From Ampullaceana balthica (lineage: Eukaryota; Mollusca; Gastropoda; Lymnaeidae): a stretch of DNA of 64,000 bases. Location of the stretch: positions 1,355,413-1,419,412 of the forward strand of contig CALYLW010000136.1 of the NCBI GenBank assembly GCA_944989445.1, written 5' to 3'. Under the pieces are notes generated by a model. It saw only the letters and a program-made list of their open reading frames with translations, had not been told where the DNA came from and ran no database searches. Shown here piece after piece: positions 11,151 through 22,959 of the stretch (position 1 is the first letter of the stretch; each line of letters begins with the position of its first letter). A program made the translations under genes and the position numbers.

Positions 11151-12690
11151 ATGTAATGAAAGACCTGTTTTACTTGCTAGCATTACTTTTAAAATTCTAA
11201 ACCACATAATAAAAAATTGTATACATAAACACCTAGACAGACATAATGTCATGTGTCCGCATCAACACAGTTTTTAGGAAAAAACAGATCGCGTGAAACA
11301 CAATTAATTGCCCAAATAAATGAATAGTCAAAAGGTTTAGAAAATAATTATCAAATAGGCTTCTTACATGCATCTGCAATCTTCTTTCATTCTAGTTGAC
11401 TTTCGATATTTAAATTCTTTGGCATATCTGGTCTCATACATGAGTGGATTCAACATTTACTATTGTGTATATAAAGAGAAAAACTTATAATGAATGAATA
11501 TTAATCACCACCAATAAAGGCAAATTCAGAAGTTCCAGAAAAGGAACTTCCCAATAGGCCCCCTAATCTTCCTAATTAATATAAATGTTCTACCCAACAA
11601 CATCTTATTAGATAAAAAAGTTAGGCTATTTGGTGATGATTGAATAAGCTATGGATCAATTAATTCACAACGATATAGTTAAATTTTACCAAAAACTTAC
11701 ACAAACAACAAAAATGTGAAAATAATTGGGCTACGCCCTTCCACACAGTAAAGCGTCAACTGTTAAACAGTATCAAGGAAAAGGGAAGAAACAAATTCAA
11801 ACTATTTAATTCATTTAAAGTAGACAATCAAAAATAAAGAAGCAAAATGCTTATGAGTTATAAGTTAAGTTATCGTGGAATCCCCATGTCAATGAAGTAA
11901 TTAAAAAAAAAGGATTGAAATAAAAAAAAGAAAGAAACTAGGATTCATGGGGAAAAAAATATAGACGAAATAAGAATATATTTTAGTGCTACCATATTTT
12001 TGTGAGACCGGTACTATAATATAAATCTTCTGTATGGAATTAATCCCTCACAGCAAATAGCCTAGAACAAATTAGAAAAAGGGCTGCCAGATTCATTACA
12101 TGGCAACATTCAAAATTAACACATTTAGTTACATCAAAACCTAGAAACACAAGAGGATAGAATAACAAAGAACAAAATAACAATAATGCATAAGGCAATT
12201 AATTCTAGCGAGGGAATACAGCACAAAGGTAAACTATTACTACAGCCTGACAGACAATGATATCAAAGCGTATATCTTGTGTATGAAAAACAAATAAACT
12301 CTGGAATCTTCCCACCTGGAATTCGGAAGTGGAATGGGCGCCAATGTTCCGTTTAAGCTGCGCGGCTGCGCAGATATCTGACCGACGCCACGCAGCACTT
12401 TTTAATTACCGCACAACAAATTTTGTAAAACATTGCACAGAAAAGGGGTGCTGTGCAACTTTGCACACGAGTTTTTTTTTACTTTGCACACAGACCAATA
12501 AATCTTAGAGGGAACATTGATGGGTTCCCTGAAGAAAACAGGAACACAAACACACATTTAAATTCTTTATAAAATACAGGACTGGACATAAACCATTGGT
12601 AAGCGTAAAACGCAATAGTCATCTGTATAGGAGGAGCGACTGTAATGTATAAGATGATACGATTCTCCTTGTTGTATCTGGTCAAAGAAA
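11150..12690 (+). pseudogene. LINE relic shared by all gene copies (intron H-I)
   Basis: The + strand near 11162 reads RPVLLASITFKIL, then HLDRHNVMCPHQHSF, a reverse-transcriptase core. Later pieces match the LINE 3' end at 5555-6265 (WNPHVNEV, PPGIRKWNG, then a GTAAAACGCAATAGTC..GGAGCGAC tail). The same relic, equally decayed, lies before exon I in copy B (about 32060-32760) and in copy C (about 56043-56350). The insertion therefore predates the duplications. A 178-bp MITE interrupts it at 12342-12519. Confidence 0.75.
12342..12519. mobile_element. 178-bp hAT MITE (CAATGTTCC ends)
   Basis: The ends are inverted: CAATGTTCCGTTTAAGC on the left and, in reverse complement, CAATGTTCCCTCTAAGA on the right. 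The flanks ATGGGCGC (12334-12341) and ATGGGTTC (12520-12527) match at 6 of 8 positions, fitting a hAT-type 8-bp duplication. The host LINE at 6101-6125 reads straight through the same point. A second copy of exactly 178 bp is at 62213-62390, and decayed ones are at 29161-29314 and 46905-47100. Confidence 0.8.
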
Positions 12691-12974
12691 ATTTCAAAGT
12701 GAAAAAAAAAGCTCTTCACACGCAAGCTCATATGTATTAAGCGGTCAGTTGATTAAACGAAAGATGGCCAGTTTTCTGAAAATAAATGAAAAAAAAAGTT
12801 AACCAAACCGGGCTATAACGATTATATAAACGGTGAACAAATGGGATCTGTATAATCATTACATAACAATATTAACGTTACCATAGAGTACTATATACCG
12901 TTAGCCTTAGCTTTACAAAGAAGTTTAGCTGCTAAGCTACCTAAACTAACCATGTTTGATTCTCTATCCGACAG

Positions 12975-13295
12975 CTGCCTTAACAGTCACGTGGAATGGA
13001 ACCGTCGTTACAGATCGCAGCGAGTTTAAAGTCCCAGTTAGGAAATCGATCCAAGGAAATAAAGAAATTCAATAAGTATTTTATTGTTCGGGTCCCAGCC
13101 AGGTCCAAAAAATTGGGTTCTCTTGCACCATACCAGGAAATATCTGGCCTGTGTCTGACAGTGTTTATGGCTCAAGTGCGAGTTTCACACTGACCACAAA
13201 AACCGTGGATGAATGGATCAAGTGTACATGTACCGCTTACTACTGGTTTGCTGGAAGCAGAACCGAAACAGTTTCATTCCAGATTAGCTCGCAAG
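12975..13295 (+). CDS. Copy A exon I: cysteine-rich Ig-like domain c with in-frame stop
   Basis: The acceptor is CCGACAG and the donor GTAAAC; 321 bp, phase 1. It reads ALTVTWNGTVVTDRSEF, then GNKEIQ, a TAA stop at 13073-13075, then VFYCSGPSQVQKIGFSC, and later WIKCTCTAYYWFAGSRTE and VSFQISSQ. The cysteine pattern is C...C...CxC. Copies B and C have a glutamate codon at the stop position, so one base change (G to T) explains it. The frame is open on both sides. Without readthrough or exon skipping, the product ends inside this domain. Confidence 0.8.
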
Positions 13296-13437
13296 GTAAA
13301 CATATTTATTGTAAACAACGGCCGCTGGAAGTGAGTCGACTTACAATGGTAGCTAGATTTATTTTAGAATATTTAGTTTCACAGCCCCAGCGCATGGTTT
13401 TGATTGCGCCGTTCGTGAACTTTGTGAAGATTTAAAT

Positions 13438-13866
13438 TAGTGCTGGTACTGATTTTAAAAAAAATGTTTGCTCGATTAATCGGGAAAAAAATAAATCGAT
13501 CAATTTCAATTAATTATAGTTTTATAACGCATCTATAAATCCCATTAAGTTGCGATTTATTATTTCGCGAAATTGGTTAAGTCGTGGTAATCCATGGCTC
13601 CCAAACGTTGTGACTTAACATAGCAAATTCGTTCTGATTTGCAAGAAATAAGGAAGAAAAACCTTTTTGTTCCTGTATGCACGTCTAAATAAATAATAAT
13701 AATACAAGGGAAATGTATGTAAGTAACATTAAATACAAATTATTAATAAATTGGGAAAAAAATATGAGTAATATTTTCTTAAATTTTAATCGATCAAATT
13801 AATTTTAATCGATTTACAATTTTTTACGATTAATCGATTAATAAATCGTTAATTTCCTCAGCCCTG
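13438..13866. mobile_element. 429-bp hAT MITE (AGGGCTG family), intact
   Basis: A perfect 8-bp duplication, ATTTAAAT, occurs at 13430-13437 and 13867-13874. The ends are TAGTGCTGG on the left and, in reverse complement, CAGGGCTGAGG on the right, with ATTAATCG-rich subterminal repeats. It has no coding capacity. Relatives are at 5245-6390, 36208-36683 and 40233-41514. It sits in the intron between exons I and TM of copy A; copy C lacks it at the same site. Confidence 0.85.
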
Positions 13867-14290
13867 ATTTAAATGTTAAACACCCTTTACACCACAAATG
13901 TATACTAAATTTTTAATTTCCGAACAGCAAAATATTTTTTTAAGCAATGACGCCTGTGGTGTTTTGCAACTTCTAACTTACTAGAAGTAACGCGAAATTT
14001 AAATGGTTCACTTCTACTAACATTAACTTTAGTTAAAAGGACTGAAAGTTTTTCAGAGATCAAAATATATTGTTCCGATAAAATAAGACCTACACTAGTT
14101 TCTTATCCAGATTTTACTTTAAAAACTACTAAGCAAATAAAAAACATTTATAGGTTAATAGCTAAGGAGTATTTTAAAAGCTTTCGAACTATTTTATTTT
14201 ATTCAGTGATATTCCTTTTATTAACTATTCTCTTTTTGGATAACCACTTACTTATTTAAAATCCTGCTTATGTCTGACATTTTATGACAG

Positions 14291-14394
14291 CCGACATCAA
14301 GAAGGGACTGATTGGCATGTCAATAGCTCTAATGGGATCCGTCTTGACTACAGCACTTGCTACACAGTTCCTAGGACACCAATCATGGATTTAG
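14291..14394 (+). CDS. Copy A exon TM: transmembrane helix and short tail
   Basis: The acceptor is TTATGACAG. It reads ADIKKGLIGMSIALMGSV, then LTTALATQFLGHQSWI and a TAG stop. About 20 hydrophobic residues follow two lysines and end in a tail of about six residues, so a type I single-pass membrane anchor is likely. A GPI-anchor signal is the alternative. No cytoplasmic signalling motif fits in such a tail. Copies B and C encode the same ending (QLLGQKSWI, QLLGHKAWI). Confidence 0.8.
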
Positions 14395-16880
14395 ATTCAT
14401 TGCGGGAGAAAAACTACAATTTTTGATGAAAAGTATTAGTATTAGACTAATCATTCCAAAAAGTTGATGTACATATATAAAATGCTGGCGATAAAATTTG
14501 ATATCAATTACATGTATCTGCGTTATTGCTTTAAAATTATTTCTTCCTTTTAAGGTTTATTTTTAAGAATTCAAAGCGCTATATTTTAAATAGTTATTAA
14601 CAAATGTTTAAAGTTAAATAAAATCGAGCCAATTTCAGATTTACATTTTGGGTACAAAAGTTTATTTTTGAAACTATGTACAAAATTAAAATATTATTTG
14701 CAAGAAACAGTGAGTTAGTCAATATAAATTTTAAATCTAATTGCAAAAAGTCTGTAGAAATCCACTTTTTTATGTTTAGAAAGATGGCAATAAGTACGAA
14801 ATATCAAGAAACGATACTTGCGAGTAACATAAAAGAAGGGCAATGACGATTTTTAATACTTGGTCTCAGCCGACCAGAACGTATCATCGCAATTTCATAG
14901 AAATAATTATGTCTGGAAGCTTTATGGCTAAAACGGTTGGGCATGTGAGAAAACCTACATGAGTCCTATCTTTTCCAATAAAATCTAGCAATAGTTACAT
15001 AAAAACATCTGAGAAAATACGGACTAACAAGCAAATTTGTAAGGAAGAAACAAAGCATTAATGATACTAAAAATTAATTGAAAACTTTCACAGTAGTTTT
15101 TCTTGAATTTGAAGATGAACATTTGCAGTTACGTTGTTCACACACATTGTTGGGTGTCTATTTTATTTTAATTAAAGAAAAAGCTAATGGTTTTAAATGT
15201 CTCTGAATTAGATGTCCATTTTCTAAAAAATCAAGAGGGAAATTTAAAAAAAAGTCATAAATAGATGTAAAGAAAGCAATATTAAGTAACAGAATATAGA
15301 AAAATAGTGTTCAAAATTGTTTAGCAGGAGATTGACTGTATCTGCTCTCTAGGAAGTGTTTTAAAACCTTGGAATACCGTTAATGTTATCTTGAAAAGTG
15401 ATTTAAACGACAAGTGAGAGGAACTTTTGTTTATGTTGTTTCTTGTTTGTTTACAATCAAATGAAAATGTGTCTAAAGTTTTTATTCGTATTATAACAAA
15501 AGGACATCGGTAGTAATTTCCTTTACCGATATATTAAATATGCTGAATTTATATGCATTAATACCACGAGAAATCATAGTGTATAAAACACTGTATTTAT
15601 GCTCATAGGATATTTTGTTTTAAAATTTTGTGTTGTAAATATTTAGAAATAGACTATTAACCTTGCTACAAAGGCGTGAAAATACAAGCTGATAAATATA
15701 AGTCAGAGACCGGTAGACAGACATTTGGACTCACGTAGATAGATGGGTGAATATATCTATGAATTTTTTTTATCAGCTCGACATATGTAATTAAAGAAAT
15801 ACGATTGAGAGTATATTATGTGTTGCTATTAATAATATGTACTTAGAGGCTTAAACATAATAAAACAAAATTATCAAATGAATGCCTCAACTTACTTTCT
15901 TTGATAATCAAAATATTTTAACTTCTTTAAGCAAATATTTAACTATCACACCCTCTTCTCTGTCGTTAATAAACGAACTTATATTTTAAAATTAGACTAA
16001 AATTTTAAAATATATTGTTCTTGGTTGATTAAGAGTGATTATTTAATAATCAATAAATAAATGACTATCGTAGATTAAAGATGTCACAGAGAGGAAAAAA
16101 GAGGCCTCACAATTGTGTTTGTTTACTAATCTTGATTCCATCAAAACGAAAGAAAAGTTGTGATGCTATAAAATGTCATTGACACAACAACAACAAAAAA
16201 GTTGGAAAAAAAATGCTTACTAATTTTAAGGCGTGTTTCTTGTGATACATTTAAACAAATGTACAATTGTTTGAAAGGTCTTAGATTTTCATTATAATAA
16301 AAAAAAATCCCCATTCCTTCTTAGACATAATGGTTTTTTTTTAGCCACCTATGAATGCACATGTAAACAAATTTTACAAAAACTTTTAAAAACAAATATG
16401 TAACTCAACCGTTGGAAACGTCACCATTAGACGTTTTTTTGCGAATAAAATAAATAAGGATATTTTAAATTTAAAAAAAATAATAAAAAATTAATAAAAT
16501 TCTAAATACATTTATCTTGAGGAAATTAGTATTGTCTTAATTGAATATGATTAATTATCATTTGGCAACAAATAACGAAAATAATAAAAAGCACCGGTAA
16601 TGTCTATATCTGTATGTTAGTATAATGTAAATCGAGTTAGTACAGAGCCTATTATTTAATCCATTTAATTCCATTTAAAATGAGGACGCGACAAGAATTA
16701 AACAAGAAGAGTGGATTATAAAACTGACCAGCCTGGACAACGAGAACGAAGATAAGCACAGACAAGTCAACTTGAAAGAAATTTAAAGAGAATCTAAAAT
16801 TATCAAGACTCTGAATTGTTGGTTCTCAATGTCTTACTGTGACTAGCATAACATTAGAGCAGTGGTCAACAAATGGTTAT
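14395..16880 (+). other. 3' flank of copy A, paralogous to the flanks of B and C
   Basis: No gene is seen. The start (GGGAGAAAAACTACA..) matches 36132 and 59600, and blocks near 15310-15730 match 38150-38840 and 60970-61400. AATAAA at 14617-14622 is a possible polyadenylation signal about 225 bp after the stop. The homology shows that the duplicated unit includes kilobases of 3' flank. Confidence 0.65.
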
Positions 16881-17506
16881 TCGGATCACATGTAGTGACC
16901 GTGGTGTGGCTAAACGGTTACATGGTTCACATGTAGTGACCGTGGTGTGGCCAAACGGTAGCATGGTTCACATGTAGTAATCGTGGTGTGGCCAAACGGT
17001 AACATGGTTCACATGTAGTAATCGTGGTGTGGCCAAACGGTAACATGGTTCACATGTAGTGACCGTGGTGTGGCCAAACGGTAACATGGTTCACATGTAG
17101 TAATCGTGGTGTGGCCAAACGGTAACATGTTTAACATTTAGTGACCGTGGTGTGGCCAAACGGTAACATGGTTCACATGTAGTAATCGTGGTGTGGCCAA
17201 ACGGTAACATGGTTCACATGTAGTAATCGTGGTGTGGCCAAACGGTTACATGGTTCACATGTAGTGACCGTGGTGTGGCCAAACGGTAACATGGTTCACA
17301 TGTAGTAATCGTGGTGTGGCCAAACGGTAACATGGTTCACATGTAGTGACCGTGGTGTGGCTAAACGGTTACATGGATCACATGTAGTAATCGTGGTGTG
17401 GCCAAACGGTAACATGGTTCACATGTAGTGACCGTGGTGTGGCTAAACGGTTACATGGATCACATGTAGTAATCGTGGGGTGGCTCATTGGTCACATGTT
17501 TCCCTT
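16881..17506 (+). repeat. 41-bp minisatellite, about 15 units
   Basis: The unit contains ACATGGTTCACATGTAGT, then a variable AATCGT/GACCGT, then GGTGTGGCCAAACGGTA. Two main variants alternate irregularly, differing at the AATCG/GACCG and TAAC/TTAC positions. Decayed single units survive in the flank of copy C near 62027-62090. The array therefore expanded near copy A after the duplication, or was lost near C. Confidence 0.9.
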
Positions 17507-20400
17507 GTAGATACCCTTTCTTTGGTTAAATGGTTACACGTTTCAGTTGCAGATGTCATTGAGTGGCTAACTCGATGAAAGTTGCCCCATGTCATTGTCA
17601 AGATTCTGCCAAAATTGATGGATTCTAAAACACATGCTGGAATTATGAATAACTTGGGAACTGTTGCATGTATCGCAACATCGTGTGTGTATCTCCACCA
17701 CACTCAACCAGCTTCATATGGACATGTGATGTGTAATGTGTGATATTTTTTGTTCTGCGAATGTTAAGACGGGGACAATAATATTTTTTAAAATCTGATG
17801 TTACATTTATTCTTCGACAAGGAGCGTATAGATTAAAGATTCTAATGGTCGTAAATCCCAATTTAAGGTGTCACTAGTAACCCATAGTCTTGAAATGCTA
17901 GGTTCGTAGAAATTCGCATATATCATAGAATTTATTTTAATAATTGTTTTGTAGTTTAACTTATTGCTTTTTCTACATTGATAGGAACAATTTTATGAAA
18001 ATATTTATTCACTCTCCGTAGGACTTATGGTAAACATTCTTGCACTCTAAATTTTGTGTCCTCTTAAAATGTTTTTATTTCATTTTGAATTTACACATTC
18101 TTAGTTATAAATTCGAGGAATGTAATAAATAAGTATTTTTAAAAAAGGAAAAAAAATGTATTAATTAAAAAGTTGTCGTTAAAAAAGTGTAAATAATATG
18201 TAGTTTACAAGTCTAAATTACAACAAACAAAAAAAAACAACAAAAAACAAACAAAAAAAGTTCAGGGGTTGTAGTTAATGAGCCATCGTACATTTTGTTC
18301 TAAGGATTTTCTTTCATGGTATTTGAAGAAAACAATGAATTAAATAAATGCATTAAGCTGTAACAAATGGACAACAAAGATATCTTGATAACTTTGATCG
18401 TGTGGTGGAGACGGTTCCATGACAAAAACGACAAGGTGACAAAGAAACAAGTCTTCCACGTTTCCACCTTCTTTAATGCCTTATAAAATCAGGGCTCTCT
18501 TCAACACGCGGACCTGAAAATTCAATGTAAGTTTTATAAAGAAACTGCGGTACAAAATTAAGATATTTCAAAGCCACTCCAACACTAGATGCTATACTGT
18601 AGATGAATGTTTACATCTATATTTTATGATCTACCCCTTTCAAACAGGAGACACTCCTGAGTCTTTTAGAGTTTTCAAAAAAAGGTAAAATCACCCTGCA
18701 TATAATATGTATTCTAAACGAGCTGTCGTATTAGAGCTGCGCTAATAAATTAGAGGTCAATTCACGAGGCTTAGGTTTCGTAACAAGTGTGCGTTCAAAA
18801 ACAAATGATTTAGAAATTAGACATGTACTTCTTAAATATGATATCTTAAAGCCTCTTTTATATTTTTATATTTAAAATAAATGGTAATATTCTTTGCTGT
18901 AAAATTGAATATTGTTTAAGCAAAATTCATTTTTACGCCAGCCAAAAAATATAAATTCTGAAAGACCGTACAATTTCTTTTACAAATATTATAGTATGGT
19001 GTACACTTCATGTATGTCCTCGCTGCACAGAGGCTCGGGACCAAGTCAATTCGTCTGCTAAAAAGTAATGTAAACATATTCTCTTACTCTTCGTCCTGCG
19101 CGAACGTGAAAGGAGCAAGGCCTACGTAAAACAATGGAAAAGTATATCAAATTTTGTACCTTTTTAAATCCTTTATATTAACTCGTGGTGTCTGCTTGAT
19201 TGCTTGCTTGCCGAAAAAAAACTTTGGATCGATTTTTAACCCTCTTCCCTGTATGCTGGCGAGCTGAAATTTTGCAAGCAGACTCGTTGCTATGATAAAA
19301 ATGATCTATCAAAATTTCAGATCAATCAGGTGTAGTGTAATTAAATTAATGCATTTTTAGATTATCGCTATTTATCTCTATGAAGAATGTTAATTTTTGT
19401 GCAAGAGTGTCGTGGTGCGTATTATATTGAACAACCTTTTTAATACATTCCTGTCGCACTGTGCGGTGCGTATTGAATTGACGCTACTTTAAAAAAAAAT
19501 ATATTCCCGATCGGTGCGCAATAAATTATACATGTGTTACGAGGCATAAGTAAAATTTTGGATTTTTGGATTGTGTTGCGCTGCGTATTATAATGAACAT
19601 TCTTTTAGTCCTGTCTCGTACAGAAGAGATTTATAGTCAAAAACTTGAATTTTTAAGTTTAAATTTTTTTTTATATTTATATTAACTCGTGGTGTCTGCT
19701 TGCTTGATTGTTTGCTTGATTGCCAAAAAAAACTTTGGATCGATTTTTAACCGACTTCGTCGTATGCTAGCCAGCTGCAATTTTGCAGGCAGACTCGTGC
19801 CGACGATGAAAATGATCTATCAAAATTTTAGATCGATGGACTGTACTGTAATTAAATTAATGAATTTTTAGATTATCTCTATTTATCTCTATGTAGCATG
19901 TTAATTTTTGAGCTAGAGTGTCGTGGTGGGTATTATATTGAACAACCTTTTAAATAATTTCCTATCAAGCGACACGGCGCGTAATATATTGACGATACTT
20001 TTTAAAATTAATTCCCGATCTGTAAATGTAAAATTATGCTAGTAATAGCTAGTCTTTCTCGCGGTGCGCACTATAGTAAACATGTTTTTATAACAATTTT
20101 CCCGTGATCGTATCGAGCTGAAATTTAGCAGGCAGACTTTAGTTAGTAGTAGTTTTTTATTTACTATAAATCATTTATATATTTAAGAAATAACTAAAAT
20201 TTAGGATTTTTTGATTTTTGGATTGTCGTGCGATGCGTATTATAATGAACATTCTTTTAGTTATGTCTAGTATATAAAGGATTTATAGTCAAAAACTTTG
20301 TTTTTACAGGTTTTTTAATTTATCGATTTAAATGCTGAAATTGGTAAGTTACAACATTATTTAAACTTAAAACACTATAGGGCTGTGTTGGTGGCTGTTT
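17507..20400 (+). other. Intergenic sequence between copy A and orphan exon X
   Basis: 17560-17860 matches 62180-62600 in the flank of copy C. 18730-19150 matches 41515-41870 upstream of copy C, so A-to-X and B-to-C intergenic regions are paralogous. 19170-20300 is filled with dispersed repeats that carry TTAACTCGTGGTGTCTGCTT and TTTTTGGATTGTCGTGC blocks, in about two tandem copies. ORFs here are short and I support none of them. Confidence 0.55.
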
Positions 20401-20444
20401 CAGTTTCATTTTGAGAGTGCTCAACTACTACTCTAGTATTAGCT

Positions 20445-20452
20445 TATATAAA
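20445..20452 (+). promoter_or_regulatory. TATA-like box upstream of orphan signal exon X
   Basis: TATATAAA lies 51 bp before the ATG at 20503, a spacing that would leave a 5' UTR of roughly 20-30 bases. The surrounding block of about 120 bp (GGGCTGTGTTGG..GTTTCAGTTTCATT) is conserved at 43250-43345 upstream of copy C, which also has TATATAAA at 43311. Conservation between the two paralogous 5' ends supports a promoter; no expression data are available. Confidence 0.5.
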
Positions 20453-20502
20453 TCAATTTAATAATGAACCTTCAAAATATTGTTAACTTCGGAGTTACAA
20501 AG

Positions 20503-20551
20503 ATGTTTCGTCGTACGAGCCTATTGATCACACATATCATTCTGTCTGTCT
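20503..20551 (+). CDS. Orphan signal-peptide exon X
   Basis: ATG is followed by FRRTSLLITHIILSV and then a GTAAGT donor in phase 1. Copy C has the same exon at 44770 with one residue changed, and the adjoining intron (20552-20790) also matches. Arginines precede a hydrophobic core, as in a signal peptide. No Ig exon follows within 9 kb; the next compatible acceptor is exon Ig-a of copy B (30718). It may be an alternative first exon for B, or the remnant of a deleted copy. Confidence 0.65.
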
Positions 20552-20809
20552 GTAAGTTCGTCTTATATATTTTTATATATTTACACACAAATATTTAAAA
20601 AATAAAATAGTTCGCGATTATGAAAAAAAATACAACAAAAACAGACATGTGTTATTTAACTTGTTTGCTGTATAAAAGTAAACATTTTTTTGAAAAACAC
20701 ATTTGCAGCAATAAAATTTAAGCTAAAATATTTTAGTTAATACATTAAAAAACGAAAAAAATATATATAAAAAAAAAGATTTTTAAAAACACGTTTTTAT
20801 TTGATAAAA

Positions 20810-21620
20810 GGAATGTTTGAATAATCAGAACTCCAGTTGTTCTGCTTGTATTATCATGTCAATTTAGATTTAGTTTCGTATTACTGAGCTGTTGAACACC
20901 TGGAATGTGATCACCGATGGCTGGGGTTGAACACGCACGTGGAAGTCAAGAATAGCACTGATACAGATTCTTTATAGAGATAAAGTAAAAATGCATTTAT
21001 TTAATTACGGTACATTCAATCGAATTGAAATTTTGATACAACGCATTGTCATCCAAGATCAATCTGTGGTAAAATTTTGAGATCTCTAGGACCATCAGAA
21101 GGGGTTTAATTTTACGTTACAAGATTTGACGGATACAACATACAACATACAAACCGTGTGACTTAAATAAAAGCGTGTATTTTATTTTTAAAATGTGGTT
21201 GTGACTGAGATATTTTATTTAAAAAATCTGTTTGTGAGAAGAGGCATAATTGATAAAGGGAATGTTTGAATAATCAATACTCCAGTTGTTCTTCTTGTAT
21301 TGTCATGTCAAATTATATTTAGTTTTGTATTACTGAGCTGTTGAACACCTGGAATGTGATCACCGATGGCTGAGGGTGAACACGCACGTTGAAGTCAAGA
21401 ATAGCACGGATACAGATTCTATATAGAGATAAAGTAAAAATGCATTTATTTAATTATGGTACATTCGATCGATCTCAAATTTTGATATAATGCATTGTCA
21501 TCCAAGTTCGATCTGTGGTAAAATTTTGAGATCTCTAGGACCATCAAAAACGGTTTAATTTTACGTTACAAGATTTGACGGATACAATATACAACATACA
21601 ACATACAAACAGTGTGACTT
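20810..21620 (+). repeat. Two direct copies of a ~445-bp segment
   Basis: 20815-21185 and 21259-21630 are near-identical. Shared blocks include GGAATGTTTGAATAATCA, GTTGAACACCTGGAATGTG and ACACGCACGT. The segment contains a member of the dispersed repeat with TTACGGTACATTC and ends in (ACAACATACA)n. The first copy begins where homology to the copy C intron stops, so it may mark the breakpoint that orphaned exon X. Confidence 0.8.
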
Positions 21621-21639
21621 AAATAAAAGCGTGTAATAA

Positions 21640-22433
21640 TAAAAGCGTGTAATAAAATCATAATATTTATTCCGTATAAATGTTTTATTTCCTTTGCAAA
21701 ATGAACATTTAATTGCTACTTATTCATAACTAGTTTGTTTTAGGGCCCCTTTGGCGCCCGTTTCATTTTCGCTCAAAGTTAAAAAATTTAGCCCGTTGAT
21801 TTGATTTTTAAAATTAAATTTTGCAATTCTAATAATTCTAAACTCATTGAAAAGCATTTTTAAGGATTTAAACAAATATTCGGAATGAGGGAAAATTGAG
21901 GGTGTTTAGGTGTCTAGGTTATGCACCTGCGGCACCCACTTTTTAAGCGCACCTATGGCGCTCACCTTTTCAAAAGCCCAACTAATTTGTCCTTGTATGA
22001 TAAATACGTAATATTAATCTTCCTGAAATGTACACAAATTATTTTATAACAGGAGTTGTAATAGAGGGCCTACGGCGCCCACTTTTGTTTGGTGACTTAA
22101 ATACGAAATATTCCTGAAATATACACAGAGTATTTAATAATTAACAATCCTCAAATCCTCTTTTTACATTGTTACCTTTTCCAAAATTAAAATATGAGCT
22201 TAAACAATGACGTCATATTATATTTTTTTACAGTGCGAATCACCACACGATTTTTTAACTGCTAAGGTTAATCTGAAAACCAAAATGATTATGATTTTTA
22301 AGTCTATATTTTCATTTTTTAAAAAGCAGAGTGATGTCCCTTATCGTTACGACATGAGTGATAATTGAGGGTGTTTATTATGTAATATGTAATTTTGGTT
22401 TCCCTTGTTTTGAAATATATTTTTGTTGGTGGT
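21640..22433. other. Intergenic, no gene seen
   Basis: A/T-rich sequence with a few scattered GGCGCCCAC-type blocks (21745, 21930, 22073). I recognise no repeat family and no credible reading frame. Confidence 0.4.
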
Positions 22434-22650
22434 CGGACACTTCGACCCCGGATGATTCGACCCCGGGCGGTTCGACCTGCCAGTTCGACCACAGGACGTT
22501 TCGACCCCAGGACGTTTCGACCCCGGTCCGTTCGACCACGGACGGTTCGACCACGGACGATTCGACCCCGGGCGTTTCGACCATGGACAGTTAGACTTCG
22601 GGACGTTTCGACCACAGGGTGTTTCGACCCCGGACGATTGGACCCTTTTC
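22434..22650 (+). repeat. Left terminal inverted repeat with 15-bp iterations
   Basis: About 13 imperfect copies of TTCGACCACGGACGG, pairing in inverted orientation with 27465-27682. ORFs on both strands here are by-products of the repeat. Confidence 0.85.
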
Positions 22651-22959
22651 TTTCTAAGACGTTAAATGTTTTTTGTTTATTCTTTGTTTTTAATTTATTT
22701 ATTTATGTTTAAATATAATTTTGGTATAAAAATTAATAGTTTAATTGTATTATTTCTTTAAAATAAAAAAAACAGTGTGAAATACTTATTTTTAACGTTA
22801 AATTTACGATGACTGAAAAAATTATACACACTGACAACCAATCAACTTTCAATGCGAATTCATGTTTGTGATATATACGCCATTCATTATTGTGATAAAT
22901 ACACCATTCCTCTGCGGTAGAAAGCCCAACTCCACCCAAACCCGATTCGATGTAATCGG

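Larger units (their letters stand above)
4299..14394 (+). other. Gene copy A: Ig-domain membrane protein, 3' seven exons
   Basis: Exons D, E, F, G, H, I and TM occur in the same order, phase and spacing style as copy C. The signal-peptide and first two Ig exons are not in the window; by analogy with copy C they lie upstream. Every junction is phase 1. The encoded part is an I-set Ig (D+E), a second split Ig (F+G), a Thr-rich spacer, a cysteine-rich Ig-like domain (I), and a C-terminal hydrophobic helix. Exon I contains an in-frame TAA at 13073-13075, where copy C has GAA and copy B has GAA. As written the product would stop before the membrane helix. It could be a pseudogene, a source of a secreted form, or an assembly error. 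A role in recognition or adhesion is inferred from the Ig architecture only. Confidence 0.7.

Noticed and set aside
22319..22712. Overlapping ORFs on both strands near 22.3-22.7 kb, and at 27.45-27.69 kb
   Set aside because: They arise from the 15-bp iterated inverted ends of a transposon.
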